Below, piece by piece: positions 1 to 8,980 of a stretch of 64,000 nt of DNA. How positions within the stretch are numbered: the stretch's first letter is position 1; each line of letters begins with the position of its first letter. A program made the translations under genes and the position numbers. The notes under the pieces were generated by a model. It ran no database searches. It had not been told where the DNA came from and was given only the letters and a program-made list of their open reading frames with translations. This DNA comes from Sphingobium arseniciresistens (lineage in GTDB: Bacteria; Pseudomonadota; Alphaproteobacteria; Sphingomonadales; Sphingomonadaceae): contig JARFNK010000006.1 in NCBI GenBank assembly GCA_029167225.1, forward strand, positions 186,001-250,000, in the 5' to 3' direction.

Positions 1-919
1 CCTCGTTGCGCGAATGCTGACGGGTCCAGTTCGACACCAGTTCGTCCACGGCCTCGAAGTTTTGAACGCGATCGGCACGCGTGCGGAAGCGCGGGTCATC
101 CGCAAGATCGGAGTGACCCATGACGCTGAGAATCGAACGGAAGTGTACGTCGCCCGGCGAATTGAGCACGACATAGCCATCGGTGGCCGGATATACGTTG
201 TAGGGGGAGACGCCCAATCCGCCATGCCGGTTACCGGTGCGCGGTGGCGCCTTGTCCCCGCGAGCGTGGAGCATGCCCAGATTGGAGGCAAGCGAGCAAT
301 AGGTCGCGTCCTGCATAGAAACTTCGACGACATGGGCGACGCCCGTATGCTCGCGCTGATAGAGAGCGGTCGCAATCGCACCATAAAGGTGGATGCCGGC
401 GAGGAAATCGCACAGCGCCGCGCCGGACTTGACCGGCGGTTGATCGGGGAAGCCCGTGGAGTTAAGGACTCCGGACATGGCTTGCATCACCAGATCCATC
501 GCGGGATAGTCGCGATACGGGCCGTCCTTGCCGTAACCCGAGCTCGACGCATAGATCAGCCTCGGATTGATCTCCTGCAACACGGCGGCGCCAACGCCGA
601 GCCGGTCCAGCACGCCGGGAGTGAAATTCTCGACCAGGATATCGGCGCGTGCGACCAATTCCTTCAATAAGTCGCGGCCCTGCTCGGTCTTGAGGTTGAG
701 CGTGACCGGCTTCTTGTTAGAGTTGAGCATTGCATAGGAGAAGTCCGACCCACCCATGTCGCCGCGCGAGCGCAATGTTTCCCCCTGGAGGGATTCGACC
801 TTGATGACGTTCGCACCACCCATCGCCAACAGAAAGGTGGCGTAGGGGCCATTGTAAACATGGGACAGGTCAATGACGGTTATACCCGCCAGCGGGAGGT
901 GCGATTTGCCTGCGGACAC
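1..919 (-). CDS. CaiB/BaiF family (class III) CoA-transferase, 3' end cut by window edge
   Basis: Reading leftward from a GTG at 919 gives 306 codons without a stop, so the C-terminus lies outside the window. The start is supported by GGAG about 7 nt upstream. The protein opens with the family N-terminus (AGITVIDLSHVYNGPYA), followed by a GxNVIKVE segment, LNLKT near residue 75 and NFTPGVLDRLG near 100. The expected catalytic aspartate is in AMDLVMQAMSG at about residue 142. Class III enzymes move CoA between acids through an acyl-aspartyl intermediate, in the cytosol. It is divergent from the LysR gene at 1155, a usual arrangement for a regulator and its target. The substrate is unknown; the neighbouring transporter, dehydrogenase and P450 suggest activation of a hydrophobic carboxylic acid. 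Confidence 0.9.
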   Translation of the reverse strand, partial: MSAGKSHLPLAGITVIDLSHVYNGPYATFLLAMGGANVIKVESLQGETLRSRGDMGGSDFSYAMLNSNKKPVTLNLKTEQGRDLLKELVARADILVENFTPGVLDRLGVGAAVLQEINPRLIYASSSGYGKDGPYRDYPAMDLVMQAMSGVLNSTGFPDQPPVKSGAALCDFLAGIHLYGAIATALYQREHTGVAHVVEVSMQDATYCSLASNLGMLHARGDKAPPRTGNRHGGLGVSPYNVYPATDGYVVLNSPGDVHFRSILSVMGHSDLADDPRFRTRADRVQNFEAVDELVSNWTRQHSRNE

Positions 920-941
920 TGTAGTCTCCAAGATTTTATTG

Positions 942-960
942 ATAACAATATTGTGTTTAT
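942..960. promoter_or_regulatory. Palindrome in the divergent CoA-transferase/LysR intergenic region
   Basis: The 235-bp gap between divergent starts at 919 and 1155 holds a perfect 10-bp palindrome, ACAATATTGT (945-954). It lies in an AT-rich dyad (ATAAC...GTTTAT) that stands out from the GC-rich surroundings. Location and AT-rich dyad symmetry fit a LysR-type operator controlling both genes. This is inference; no binding data exist here. Confidence 0.45.
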
Positions 961-1154
961 TATGTGATACTTATGTCCATTGTGCGGTGCGTCATCGCTG
1001 GATCCCGAAACCCCACGAAAAATTGCCCAAGGCGCGCCTTGGCATGCATATCTCGTTCAATTAACTGGAAGCGCCGCGATAGAATGTCCATACGGGTTTT
1101 CAAAACGCGGCCTTTTAGTTCGACGAAGGCTCGGGGAGGCGAAGGAAAGAAAAA

Positions 1155-2057
1155 GTGCTGATTGATCTGGTGCAATTGAGAACATTTGTGGCTGTCGCTG
1201 AAGAGCAGCATTTGACCAGGGCTGCGGAGCGGCTCAACATGAGCCAGTCGGCCGCGAGCGCGCATGTCAGAGCCATTGAAGACCGCCTCGGCACGCAATT
1301 ATTCGTCCGGACAAACCGCAATCTCGAACTCACCCATGCCGGTCAGCTGGTCGCCGACAAGGCGAAGGTCCTGCTGCGCCAGGAAGCGATTTTCACGTCC
1401 TTTGCTCGTGAACTGCGGGGGAAGGTTGAAGGCAAGCTCGCTGTCGGCACCAGCAGCGAGCCTGGTACGCGCGTCGGGGAAATCATCGTCGGGATGCGCG
1501 AGAAGCATCCCCTGGTCACGATCGACTTGATGGCTCGCCCGTCGTCCGGCACGCGCCAGGGCCTGATGAGCGGGGAAATCGATATCGGCATCCTGTTGGG
1601 CAAACCGCTCGAACCGAATTTCACCTATTATGAGTTGATCAAGGTGCCATACAGAATTGCTGGCCCGATCGCATGGAAAGACAAGATCGACGCAGCCGAC
1701 TGGCCCGATCTGGCGGAGCTTCCATGGCTAACGCCAAGCGCGAGCTCGGCATATTCGTCGATGTTCTCGCAGCTGTTCGGCGACAAGGGGCTCGAGCCCA
1801 ACAGCGTCATAAAATTCGATAATTCTTTCGTTGGGCGAAGTGTGCTGGCTGCCGGCGCAGGCATGATGCTGGTCCGGGAGGACAATGCCATGAAGGGCGT
1901 GTGTGATGGCAATCTTGCAGTCGCGCCGATCGGGCGTGTGGAAATCCCGCTGTCCATCGCACATCAGACAGCGCGAAAGGATGATCCGCTGATTCAGGCA
2001 TTCCTGGAAGCGGCGACGGGCCCCTGGCCGCAAGCGAACCTGCCCAAGCCGGGGTGA
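1155..2057 (+). CDS. LysR-family transcriptional regulator
   Basis: The protein has 300 aa with a GTG start, and an AAGGAAAG ribosome-binding site lies directly upstream. The N-terminal winged helix-turn-helix is typical (LRTFVAVAEEQHLTRAAERLNMSQSAASAHVRAIEDRLG, residues about 7-45, with LFVRTNRNLELTHAG following). A periplasmic-binding-like effector domain fills the remainder, with GEIDIGIL near residue 135. It is divergent from the CoA-transferase gene, which it probably regulates; the MFS gene 300 bp downstream on the same strand may also belong to the regulon. The inducer cannot be inferred. Confidence 0.93.
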   Translation: MLIDLVQLRTFVAVAEEQHLTRAAERLNMSQSAASAHVRAIEDRLGTQLFVRTNRNLELTHAGQLVADKAKVLLRQEAIFTSFARELRGKVEGKLAVGTSSEPGTRVGEIIVGMREKHPLVTIDLMARPSSGTRQGLMSGEIDIGILLGKPLEPNFTYYELIKVPYRIAGPIAWKDKIDAADWPDLAELPWLTPSASSAYSSMFSQLFGDKGLEPNSVIKFDNSFVGRSVLAAGAGMMLVREDNAMKGVCDGNLAVAPIGRVEIPLSIAHQTARKDDPLIQAFLEAATGPWPQANLPKPG

Positions 2058-2356
2058 AGAGCGTCGCGTCCCGCGGACATTCGTCGAGCGGGTGAGATGA
2101 AGGTCTGTTGCAGGACTTCCCGTGAAATCGCGATTGGCAGTGTCCGCCTGCCGATCGCCATGCTCATCTGGTTAGGTCCATGACCTGGCTGCGCTGCTGT
2201 GCGCTGCTGCCGGAGAGGCGCCACGGCCGTTTCAGGGTCTGTTGCGATCTCGTGATCATGAGCATCGCAAAATACGATTACGATCTCGGGTGAGATAACT
2301 TGTAGAGGAGAAGATCCTGTGTCACCCAAGGCACGATAATTGAGAGGGTGTGTTGG

Positions 2357-3646
2357 ATGGCCGAAAAGTCAGCTGGGTGGAAGCGGAGCTCCTGGGCTGC
2401 GGCGATCGTTCTACTCGCGGTTTACACACTTCATTCGCTCGATCGTTACGTGTTCGGTGTGATCATCGAGCCCCTGCGTCACGAGTTCCATTTCACCGAC
2501 GCCCAACTCGGCGCCATCGGTGGGTCCGCGCACGCGATCGGATTCTGCATCTGCGTGCTTCCGGTCGGCTGGCTGATGGATCGTACCAATCGGGTCAAAT
2601 TACTATCCGTCATGCTGTCGATCTGGAGCGGCGTTTCCGCGCTCGGCGCGCTGGCGACCGGCTATTGGTCGCTCTTTGCCATGCGCACCATCGTTGGTGC
2701 CGCGGAATCGTCGACCGCAGCGGGCACGCAGTCGCTCGTCGCCAGCATCTTCCCGGTCAAGCAGCGCGCCAGCGCGATGGGTGTCGTTCACTCCGGGCTG
2801 GCCCTGGGCACGGGCCTGGCATTCGTCATCGGCGGCTTTGTCGCGCAACATTGGGGATGGCGCGCCGTCTTCCTTGTAGTCGGTATCCCCGGCATCCTTC
2901 TGGCCGCGTTCATGTGGTTCAAGTTCCCGGAACCCCCGCGGAGCGGCGAGATCACGGACACGGGGCGCGCCGTTCCGTTATTGCAGGTCGCGAAATTCTT
3001 TGTGGGAAGCCGGCCGGTCTTCTTCAACACGATCGGCCTTGCCATTGTCGCAATGAATATCGCATCGATCTGGATCTGGATAACGCCGATCCTCATCCGC
3101 GAGCAGGGGTTCAGCCTCGGCATGGCCGGCCTTATCGTCGGCATCGCCGCCGGCGTGCTCAAGTTCGCCTCGACCGCTCTGTCGGGCTTCCTTGCCGACT
3201 GGATCGCCAAGGGGCGTGTCGACAGGCTGTGGATCGTGCCGTCCTGCGCGCTCTTCCTTTCGGTTCCGCTGGCCTTCGGCATTTCGTTCGCTTTCTCTCC
3301 CTTTGTCGCGGCGGGGCTGGTCTTCGCGCTCGGCCTGACCTTGGGCACTCACTATTCAGCGCCCAAGGCAGCGATCATGACGGCGACGCCCGCGAAGATG
3401 CGTGGGTCCGTTGCCGCCATGCAGGAGCTTGTGGCCAATCTGGGCGGCGCAGCCATCGGTCCGCTGATCACGGGCCTCATTTCCGACAAGCTCGGCGGTG
3501 CGAATTCGGTCAGCCTCGCGCTTGGTGCTTCCGTCAGCCTCAATCTTGTTGCTGCGGCCAGCTTCTGGTTCGGGATCAGCGGCACGAAGGGGGCTTCGGC
3601 TTCGACAGAAATACCGAAGGCCGAAGGCATGATTTCACCCAGGTAG
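2357..3646 (+). CDS. MFS transporter, spinster-like type
   Basis: The protein has 429 aa with about 12 hydrophobic helices. I chose the ATG at 2357 rather than the upstream in-frame GTG (2348) because GAGAGGG at 2342-2348 is well spaced for it. Family marks are LDRYVFGVIIEPLRHEFHFTDAQLG after the first helix, GWLMDRTNRVKLL in the 2-3 loop (the MFS motif) and RTIVGAAES. This resembles spinster-like carriers common beside aromatic or steroid catabolic genes in sphingomonads. Its position between the CoA-transferase/LysR pair and the PQQ dehydrogenase suggests import of an organic acid or alcohol. The upstream 300 bp (2058-2356) shows no convincing gene. Confidence 0.88.
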   Translation: MAEKSAGWKRSSWAAAIVLLAVYTLHSLDRYVFGVIIEPLRHEFHFTDAQLGAIGGSAHAIGFCICVLPVGWLMDRTNRVKLLSVMLSIWSGVSALGALATGYWSLFAMRTIVGAAESSTAAGTQSLVASIFPVKQRASAMGVVHSGLALGTGLAFVIGGFVAQHWGWRAVFLVVGIPGILLAAFMWFKFPEPPRSGEITDTGRAVPLLQVAKFFVGSRPVFFNTIGLAIVAMNIASIWIWITPILIREQGFSLGMAGLIVGIAAGVLKFASTALSGFLADWIAKGRVDRLWIVPSCALFLSVPLAFGISFAFSPFVAAGLVFALGLTLGTHYSAPKAAIMTATPAKMRGSVAAMQELVANLGGAAIGPLITGLISDKLGGANSVSLALGASVSLNLVAAASFWFGISGTKGASASTEIPKAEGMISPR

Positions 3647-3876
3647 CTGACGTCTGAGACAAAGCGCGGAGGGCAGGCTGGCCCGGCCCGACGATGCGGG
3701 CTTGAGCGTCAATCTGCGTGCGAGATCGGCCGTTCCGCGGGGGAGGGTTTCCACCAGGCATGGCCGTGCTGGAAAAGATCCGGATGAAACGCGCGGGAGA
3801 CGCGAGCAAAGGGGAGGCAGATCGTCGCATGCAATCTGAACGCCGGCACATCGCACTATATCAAGGAGAATATCGG

Positions 3877-5715
3877 ATGCGCGCTCTGCTGCTCTGTTTC
3901 GGCGTCGCCGCGATCGTGGCGACCAGTGCAGTTGCCGACGTGCCGACCGATACCGCCGCACAGAGCAAGCGCGGCCAGGAAGTCTATACACAGGTGTGCG
4001 CGGCCTGCCATGACCAGGGAGAAGGGCGGGCGCCCAGCAAGGCGGCGCTTACGCAGACCCGATCATCCGAATTCATCCTACGGGCACTCACCACCGGCGC
4101 GATGCGCGACATCGTAGGGGATCTCAGCCTCGACGACAAAAAGGCTGTGGCAACCTATATCATCGGTCGGCCACCCAGTGATGCCGCCAATTTCGATCCA
4201 GGCGTCAACCGCTGCACGTCACCTCCCGCGCCGATGACACTGAATGGCAGCGCATGGAACGGCTGGGGCGGGGCGGGCGTGACCAATGCCCGATACCAGG
4301 CGAATCCGGGTTTCACGGCGGCGGACATCCCGCGGCTCAAGCTGAAATGGGCCTTCGCCTATCCTGTTGGCGTCTCCAACGAGCCGACAGTGGTCGGCGG
4401 GCGCGTGTTCGTATCCAACATGGGTGGCATCACCTTCGCTCTGGATGCGCGGACCGGCTGCACCTTGTGGGCCAAGGATCTTGGTGCCCCGATGCGGACG
4501 ATGATCACGATCATCAAGCTGCCTACCGGCAAGATCGCGGCGATCGCGACCGGATGGTTCGGCGATATCCATGCGCTTGATGCCGATACCGGCGAGACGC
4601 TGTGGCATAGCCGGCCCGACGATCATTCGGCGATACGGCTGACGGCCTCGCCGACCTATTATCAGGGACGGCTCTATTTCGGCTTTTCCTCGGGCGAGGA
4701 AGTGCTCGCGTCGGATCCCAAATATATCTGCTGCACCTTCCGGGGGAGCCTGGCGGCCCTGGATGCGACAACCGGCAAGACCATCTGGAAGTCCTATACG
4801 ATCGATCAGTCGCCGCGGCCTCTCCCCGGGACCCATCGCCAGGGGCCATCCGGCGCCGCCGTCTGGCACGCGCCCAGCATCGATGAGAAGCGCAAGCTGA
4901 TCTATGTCACGACGGGCGACGACTATAGCGATCCGGGGTCGGATGAGTCGGATGCGGTCATCGCCTTTGATCTGGCAACGGGCAAGAAGCGCTGGATTTC
5001 GCAGGTGGTGGAGGATGACGTCTACGTCAGCGGCTGCGATGCCGGCACGCGCCACGGCAACTGCCCGGAGGGCACAGCAGGGCCGGATTTCGACTTCGGC
5101 GCGTCGCCGCTTCTGGTCCAGCTGACCGGCGGAAAGGACGTGATCGTCGCCCTCAACAAGAATGGCATTGCCTATGGGATGGATGCTGATCGACAGGGCA
5201 AGGTCATCTGGCAGACCCAATTGGGACGCGGCGGCAAACTGGGCGGTATCGAGTGGGGCGGCGCGAGCGACGGCAGAAATATCTACGTCCCGATCTCCGA
5301 TACCGCGCTTAGCTCACCGAAATCGGGCGAAGGCCCGCCGCCCAAGCCCGGCATCAACGCGATAGCGGCCGGAACCGGCAAGCTGCTGTGGCATGTGCCC
5401 GCGCTCAAGGCCGCCTGCAGCTGGGGCACGCCCTGCATCGATGCCCATTCGGCTGCCGCCGCAGCCATACCGGGCGCGGTCTTTGCCGGATCGTGGGATG
5501 GCCATATGCGTGCCTATTCGAGCGAGAACGGCGCGCTGCTCTGGGATTTCGATACAGGTCGTGAATTCAAGGGCGTGAACGGTGCGACGGCCAATGGCGG
5601 CAGCATCGATCATGGTGGCCAGACGATTGCCGATGGCATGTTGCTCGTCAATTCAGGTGGCCGCTACGGCCATCCGGGCAACGCATTGCTGGTGTTCACC
5701 GTCGACGGCAAATAG
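3877..5715 (+). CDS. Exported cytochrome c-PQQ alcohol dehydrogenase (polyvinyl-alcohol-dehydrogenase-like)
   Basis: The protein has 612 aa. The start at 3877 follows AAGGAG and gives a clean signal peptide (MRALLLCFGVAAIVATSAVA). A cytochrome c domain comes first, with heme motif C41AACH45. An eight-bladed PQQ beta-propeller fills residues about 130-610, with repeated W-motifs such as DARTGCTLW, DADTGETLW and DATTGKTIW and a vicinal CysCys pair (285-286) of the kind that contacts PQQ. Domain order, cytochrome first, matches polyvinyl alcohol dehydrogenases of sphingomonads rather than methanol-dehydrogenase-type quinohaemoproteins. It would oxidise a secondary or hydrophobic alcohol in the periplasm and pass electrons to its own heme. 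An in-frame upstream start at 3718 exists but would bury the signal peptide. Confidence 0.88.
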   Translation: MRALLLCFGVAAIVATSAVADVPTDTAAQSKRGQEVYTQVCAACHDQGEGRAPSKAALTQTRSSEFILRALTTGAMRDIVGDLSLDDKKAVATYIIGRPPSDAANFDPGVNRCTSPPAPMTLNGSAWNGWGGAGVTNARYQANPGFTAADIPRLKLKWAFAYPVGVSNEPTVVGGRVFVSNMGGITFALDARTGCTLWAKDLGAPMRTMITIIKLPTGKIAAIATGWFGDIHALDADTGETLWHSRPDDHSAIRLTASPTYYQGRLYFGFSSGEEVLASDPKYICCTFRGSLAALDATTGKTIWKSYTIDQSPRPLPGTHRQGPSGAAVWHAPSIDEKRKLIYVTTGDDYSDPGSDESDAVIAFDLATGKKRWISQVVEDDVYVSGCDAGTRHGNCPEGTAGPDFDFGASPLLVQLTGGKDVIVALNKNGIAYGMDADRQGKVIWQTQLGRGGKLGGIEWGGASDGRNIYVPISDTALSSPKSGEGPPPKPGINAIAAGTGKLLWHVPALKAACSWGTPCIDAHSAAAAAIPGAVFAGSWDGHMRAYSSENGALLWDFDTGREFKGVNGATANGGSIDHGGQTIADGMLLVNSGGRYGHPGNALLVFTVDGK

Positions 5716-6126
5716 TCGGCTTCTCGGCTTTGATCCGGCTCCCGGTCGAGAATTCGCCCCGAGGAACCGGATTGAGGCCCTGGGCCGGAAAGGCCGGTCA
5801 GCCTTGCAGCGGCGCAATCGTTCATGGCCGCCTGGGCCGCTGTAACCGAGCCAGTTCGACCTTCGTCACATTGAGCGACGTTGATCCGGCAGATGAGGCT
5901 GTGCGCCCCTGCCAGCATGAAACGCGCGTCATGGAACTGAGCGTTGCCGCCTGTTCGTGAACTGGCGCCGGGCGGCCATCCTCGCCCCGAGAAGATCGTT
6001 CGGGCGATGAGCGTCCACGCCCCAAGCGGGTTTGTAGCCGATGTGCAGCGACTTTGTTAAAACTGCGGCCGGCTCCCAGACAATAATGAACCGTGAGGAT
6101 GCCGGCGGCGGGGTGAAGGAGAGAAC
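5716..6126. other. Intergenic stretch ahead of the P450 gene, no gene recognised
   Basis: This 411-bp gap holds no open frame with protein-like content. A sequence GTAACC-N16-CGTC (5842-5867) resembles an ECF-type promoter but differs in the -10 from the SigF promoters at 8.9 and 10.2 kb. A GAAGGAGAG ribosome-binding site precedes the P450 start. Confidence 0.5.
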
Positions 6127-7443
6127 ATGCAGGATACGGCCAGCGAGTTTGAAGCGCATGATTTCTTCCGCAGCGACCGGTTCGTCAGCGACCCCTACGT
6201 CTATTTCGATTATCTGAGGGACCAGTCTCCGGTCGTGCGTGAGCCGCACCAGGGCATCGTCATGGTCACGGGCTACAACGAAGCGCTGGAGGTCTATAAT
6301 GATCCCACCCGCTTTTCCTCCTGCATGTCGACCACTGGACCGTTTGCGGGCTGCCCCATTCCATTGGCGGGCCACGAGAATGAAGATATTTCGGAACTGA
6401 TCGAAGCCTATCGCGAGCAGACCCCCTTCAGCGATCAGCTTCCCACGATGGATCCGCCGAACCACACCGCTCATCGGGCGCTGCTGATGTCGCTGATCAC
6501 GCCAAAGCGCCTCAAGGAAAATGAGGAGTTCATGTGGAAGCTCGCGGACGAGCAGATCGACACGTTCCTGGCCAAGGGCGAGTGCGAGTTCATGGATGCC
6601 TTCGCCCAGCCCTTCGCCGTCCTCGTCGTATCCGACCTGCTGGGCGTGCCGCCAGAGGACCGGACGGAGTTTCGCAAGCACCTCATCCGCGTGGAGCAGG
6701 AGAGCGGCGGCGCCGTGGTCGGAGGCACCGACGGCGAAGTCAATCACGGTCCACTGACCTTTCTGTACGACAAGTTCTCGAACTATATCGAGGACCGCAG
6801 GCGCAATCCCAAAGGGGATGTCCTTACCGGGCTGGCCAATGCCACCTTCCCCGGCGGCGGCGTGCCGGAGCCGATCGAGGTCGCGCGGATAGCCGCCAAT
6901 CTGTTCGCTGCCGGCCAGGAAACTACGGTGCGATTGCTGAGCTACGCCTTCAAGGTGGTGGGCGAACGCTCCGACCTCCAGCAACGCCTTCGCGAGGATC
7001 GCAGCCTCATTCCCAATTTCGTCGAGGAATGCCTGCGGATCGAGGGCCCGGTGAAGGGCGATTTCCGCCTGGCGAAAATACCGACCAACATTGGTGGCGT
7101 CGATATCCCCGCCGGCGCTTTCCTCTATGTCTCCAACAGCGCCGCAAACCGGGATTCTCGCAAGTTCGAGAACCCTGGAGAATTTGAGCTGGACCGGAAG
7201 AATGCCCGCTTGCATGTCGCATTCGGCGCTGGCCGCCATGCCTGTCCGGGTGCGCCCCTGGCGCGGGCCGAAGCCGTTGTCAGCCTCAATCGCATGTTCG
7301 ACCGGACCAGCGACATTCGCATCTCCGAGAAGGTTCACGGGCCTGCCGACGCGCGGCGTTATAGCTATCTGCCCACCTTCATCCTGCGCGGGTTGACGCA
7401 CATCGCCCTGGAGTTCGACCCGGTGGAGGCTGGTGCGCGATGA
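6127..7443 (+). CDS. Cytochrome P450, bacterial class I
   Basis: The protein has 438 aa, soluble, with no membrane anchor. The I-helix oxygen-activation motif is A261AGQETT267 (acid-Thr pair present), the K-helix ExxR lies in EECLRIEGP, and the heme loop is FGAGRHACPG with ligand Cys373. The size and the adjoining ferredoxin mark a bacterial three-component P450 that takes electrons from reductase through ferredoxin. It ends with an ATGA overlap with the ferredoxin gene, so the two are translationally coupled. The substrate is unknown. With the upstream alcohol dehydrogenase, CoA-transferase and MFS carrier, hydroxylation of a terpenoid, steroid or alicyclic substrate is plausible. Confidence 0.95.
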   Translation: MQDTASEFEAHDFFRSDRFVSDPYVYFDYLRDQSPVVREPHQGIVMVTGYNEALEVYNDPTRFSSCMSTTGPFAGCPIPLAGHENEDISELIEAYREQTPFSDQLPTMDPPNHTAHRALLMSLITPKRLKENEEFMWKLADEQIDTFLAKGECEFMDAFAQPFAVLVVSDLLGVPPEDRTEFRKHLIRVEQESGGAVVGGTDGEVNHGPLTFLYDKFSNYIEDRRRNPKGDVLTGLANATFPGGGVPEPIEVARIAANLFAAGQETTVRLLSYAFKVVGERSDLQQRLREDRSLIPNFVEECLRIEGPVKGDFRLAKIPTNIGGVDIPAGAFLYVSNSAANRDSRKFENPGEFELDRKNARLHVAFGAGRHACPGAPLARAEAVVSLNRMFDRTSDIRISEKVHGPADARRYSYLPTFILRGLTHIALEFDPVEAGAR

Positions 7444-7643
7444 AAGTCCGTATCGATAATGATCTGTGCGCGGGGTTTGGAATCTGCGTGGGGATCTGCC
7501 CCGAGGTCTTCAAACTGCACGAAGACGGCTATGCCACCGTACTGGTCGACGAGGTGCCGAAGAACCTCGAGGATCTGGTGGGCCGCGCTGTCAACCAGTG
7601 TCCGGCGCAGGCGATTTCGTTGGTTGGCGACCCTTCCGACTGA
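7440..7643 (+). CDS. Small ferredoxin, P450 partner
   Basis: The protein has 67 aa. The single-cluster pattern is C10AGFGIC16VGIC20P with the last cysteine in NQCPAQAI (about residue 54), the usual 3Fe-4S ferredoxin of actinobacterial and sphingomonad P450 systems, where the position of the second cysteine of a 4Fe-4S motif is not Cys. The start overlaps the P450 stop by 4 nt. It should deliver electrons to the adjacent P450. No ferredoxin reductase gene lies in the window, so the reductase must come from elsewhere. Confidence 0.93.
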   Translation: MKVRIDNDLCAGFGICVGICPEVFKLHEDGYATVLVDEVPKNLEDLVGRAVNQCPAQAISLVGDPSD

Positions 7644-7664
7644 CGGAAATCAGATCGTTCGGTC

Positions 7665-7970
7665 GGGGCGGGCTCTTCAACGAACGCCTGTTTCACAGCG
7701 TTGTTGATCGGACCCGCAGGGACGGTCGCATGCTCCAGCGCCTGGGAGCAAGGCGTCCCGTTCGCGCCGCAGTGGCGCATGGCGAACCGCTTCGCTAAGC
7801 GCATCGCGATGCGCCACGCGCCCGGCATTCGTCGCAAACCGGTCGTCTGGAAAGCATTCCCATGACCTGACAGCAGCGCTCGAACTGCCCGTCGTTCCCG
7901 GTCGCGAGCACCGACCACCCGGACAGGAACAGCGGCACTGTGATCTCCTTGCGGACAGGCCCGTGCCATC
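7665..7970 (-). pseudogene. Frameshifted C-terminal relic of a CaiB/BaiF CoA-transferase
   Basis: Three minus-strand frames each carry a consecutive piece of a class III CoA-transferase C-terminal domain: SVLATGNDGQFERCCQVMGM (about 7850-7915), then FPDDRFATNAGRVAHRDAL in a second frame (about 7795-7850), then ALEHATVPAGPINNAVKQAF in a third (about 7675-7740). No single frame is intact, so at least two frameshifts have occurred. The N-terminal two thirds are absent, and recognisable sequence stops just before the 21-bp repeat at 7979. It is a second CoA-transferase of the same family as that at 1-919, not a continuation of it. Confidence 0.8.
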
Positions 7971-7978
7971 GAAATCCA

Positions 7979-7999
7979 GGGCCGATCGACATTCAGCCC
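7979..7999 (+). repeat. 21-bp direct repeat, copy 1 of 2
   Basis: Begins GGGCCGATCGAC and ends TTCAGCCC. An identical 21-mer occurs in the same orientation at 63887-63907. Here it contains the stop codon of the DoxX gene and abuts the truncated CoA-transferase relic. It may be a recombination or insertion scar. Confidence 0.6.
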
Positions 8000-8454
8000 G
8001 GGATCAAGCTCCGGCGTTCCAGCCCAAAAAGACGATCGAGCGACCAGTCGCCACCACCATATGCGATGAGGGGCAGCAGGATTGCGGCCCAGCTGAGATG
8101 GGTCGGCCAGGCGTCGGGATAGACGAAGATCTCGATCACCAGGGTCATGCCGAGCAGTGCCGCGGCCGCCGGGCGGGTGAACAGTCCGAAGACCAGCAGG
8201 ATCGGGAAAAGATGCTCCGCATAGGTGGCCCCATGCGCCGCAATTTCAGGGGGCACCAATGGCAGGGCATAATCGGTGCGGAACAGTTCGTAAGTGGAAG
8301 GCGTGATGGTGAGCACGCCTTCCACCTTGGTACGGCCGGACAGAAAAAAGATCGCCGCGATGCCGAGACGCGCGACCAGCAGCAGCAGGCTTTGCGGGAT
8401 CAGCCCATTGAGGCGGCTGCAAGCTTCACCGTAAATGCGCGCCAGCTTGGGCAT
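7993..8454 (-). CDS. DoxX-family membrane protein of the bufferin unit
   Basis: The protein has 153 aa with four hydrophobic helices. The family core is [19 protein letters not shown] (residues about 28-46), followed by [36 protein letters not shown] ribosome-binding site supports the start. It lies 30 bp downstream of the small precursor gene at 8485-8754 and shares its promoter. DoxX proteins accompany DUF2282/DUF692/DUF2063 genes in metal-stress operons (for example gigPABT of Cupriavidus). The role is not settled; a redox or quinone-linked membrane function is a family-level guess. The stop codon lies inside the 21-bp repeat. Confidence 0.9.
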   Translation of the reverse strand: MPKLARIYGEACSRLNGLIPQSLLLLVARLGIAAIFFLSGRTKVEGVLTITPSTYELFRTDYALPLVPPEIAAHGATYAEHLFPILLVFGLFTRPAAAALLGMTLVIEIFVYPDAWPTHLSWAAILLPLIAYGGGDWSLDRLFGLERRSLIPG

Positions 8455-8484
8455 TGCTCTTCTCCTCGGATTGGGTGATGGGGA

Positions 8485-8754
8485 TCAGGCCTTGGGCGTG
8501 AGCGAACCGAAGCCCTTGGGCGTCTTGATCTTTGTGCAGGTGCCGGCCTTCACCAGCTTCCAGGCATCGCCCTGATAGGCGATGCGCGAGGTGCCCGCGC
8601 AGCTGGTGCCGGCGCCGGCCTTGCAGTCGTTCTTGCCAGCCTGGGCGACACCGTAGCATTTTTCCATCGGCTTGGCGGGCGCGGCGGCCTGGGCGCTGCC
8701 GGCGGCGATGGCGAGAGCCAAGGCGGCGGCGAGAGTGGCGTGTGTGGGTGTCAT
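8485..8754 (-). CDS. BufA1-type (DUF2282) bufferin precursor
   Basis: The protein has 89 aa: a signal peptide ([23 protein letters not shown]) and then a short secreted part with four cysteines (33, 44, 52 and 73) in the family pattern [18 protein letters not shown]...[11 protein letters not shown]2282 proteins are substrates of DUF692 (MNIO) enzymes, which convert cysteines to thiooxazole-type metal-binding residues in Caulobacter bufferins. The ATG at 8754 was chosen over the adjacent ATG at 8757 for spacing to GGAG. It is expressed leftward with DoxX from a SigF-type promoter at 8864-8889. No modifying enzyme is encoded on this strand, so BufB/BufC at 10.6-12.2 kb are the likely partners. 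Confidence 0.92.
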   Translation of the reverse strand: MTPTHATLAAALALAIAAGSAQAAAPAKPMEKCYGVAQAGKNDCKAGAGTSCAGTSRIAYQGDAWKLVKAGTCTKIKTPKGFGSLTPKA

Positions 8755-8863
8755 CATTTGTCTCCGTGAGAGCGTGAAGGCCTCAGCTGCGACGGGATCG
8801 TCCAAGACGACCCCGTCGCAGGGCGACCCTGGGAGGCCAAGCGGGCCGGGTCGCGGAAGCTTC

Positions 8864-8889
8864 TTCGCGGGACAGAGGAAATGCGTTAC
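8864..8889 (-). promoter_or_regulatory. SigF-type ECF promoter of the bufA1-doxX operon
   Basis: On the minus strand the sequence reads GTAACG, 16 nt, CGAA. Spacing and both elements match the promoters at 8936 (sigma gene) and 10166 (bufA2), except for one base in the -35. It lies about 110 bp upstream of the precursor start. Confidence 0.8.
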
Positions 8890-8935
8890 ACCGGCTACGC
8901 AAGTTGGCGCCGCAGCCTTTTTCTGCCGCATCGCT

Positions 8936-8961
8936 GTAACCACCGGGCCTGCGTGCGCGAA
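8936..8961 (+). promoter_or_regulatory. SigF-type ECF promoter of the sigma-antisigma operon
   Basis: GTAACC (8936-8941), a 16-nt spacer and CGAA (8958-8961), about 20 bp before the sigma factor start codon. The match to the other two copies indicates autoregulation. Confidence 0.82.
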
Positions 8962-8980
8962 GGACTGCTCGGGAGTGCAT

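Noticed and set aside
14-670. Long plus-strand open frame at the left edge
   Set aside because: It is antisense to the CoA-transferase, whose minus-strand frame has a complete family pattern; the plus frame has no recognisable domain.
2350-3657. 435-codon Arg-rich plus-strand frame overlapping the MFS gene
   Set aside because: It is a frame-shifted shadow of the MFS coding sequence, with the extreme Arg/His content typical of the wrong frame in GC-rich DNA.
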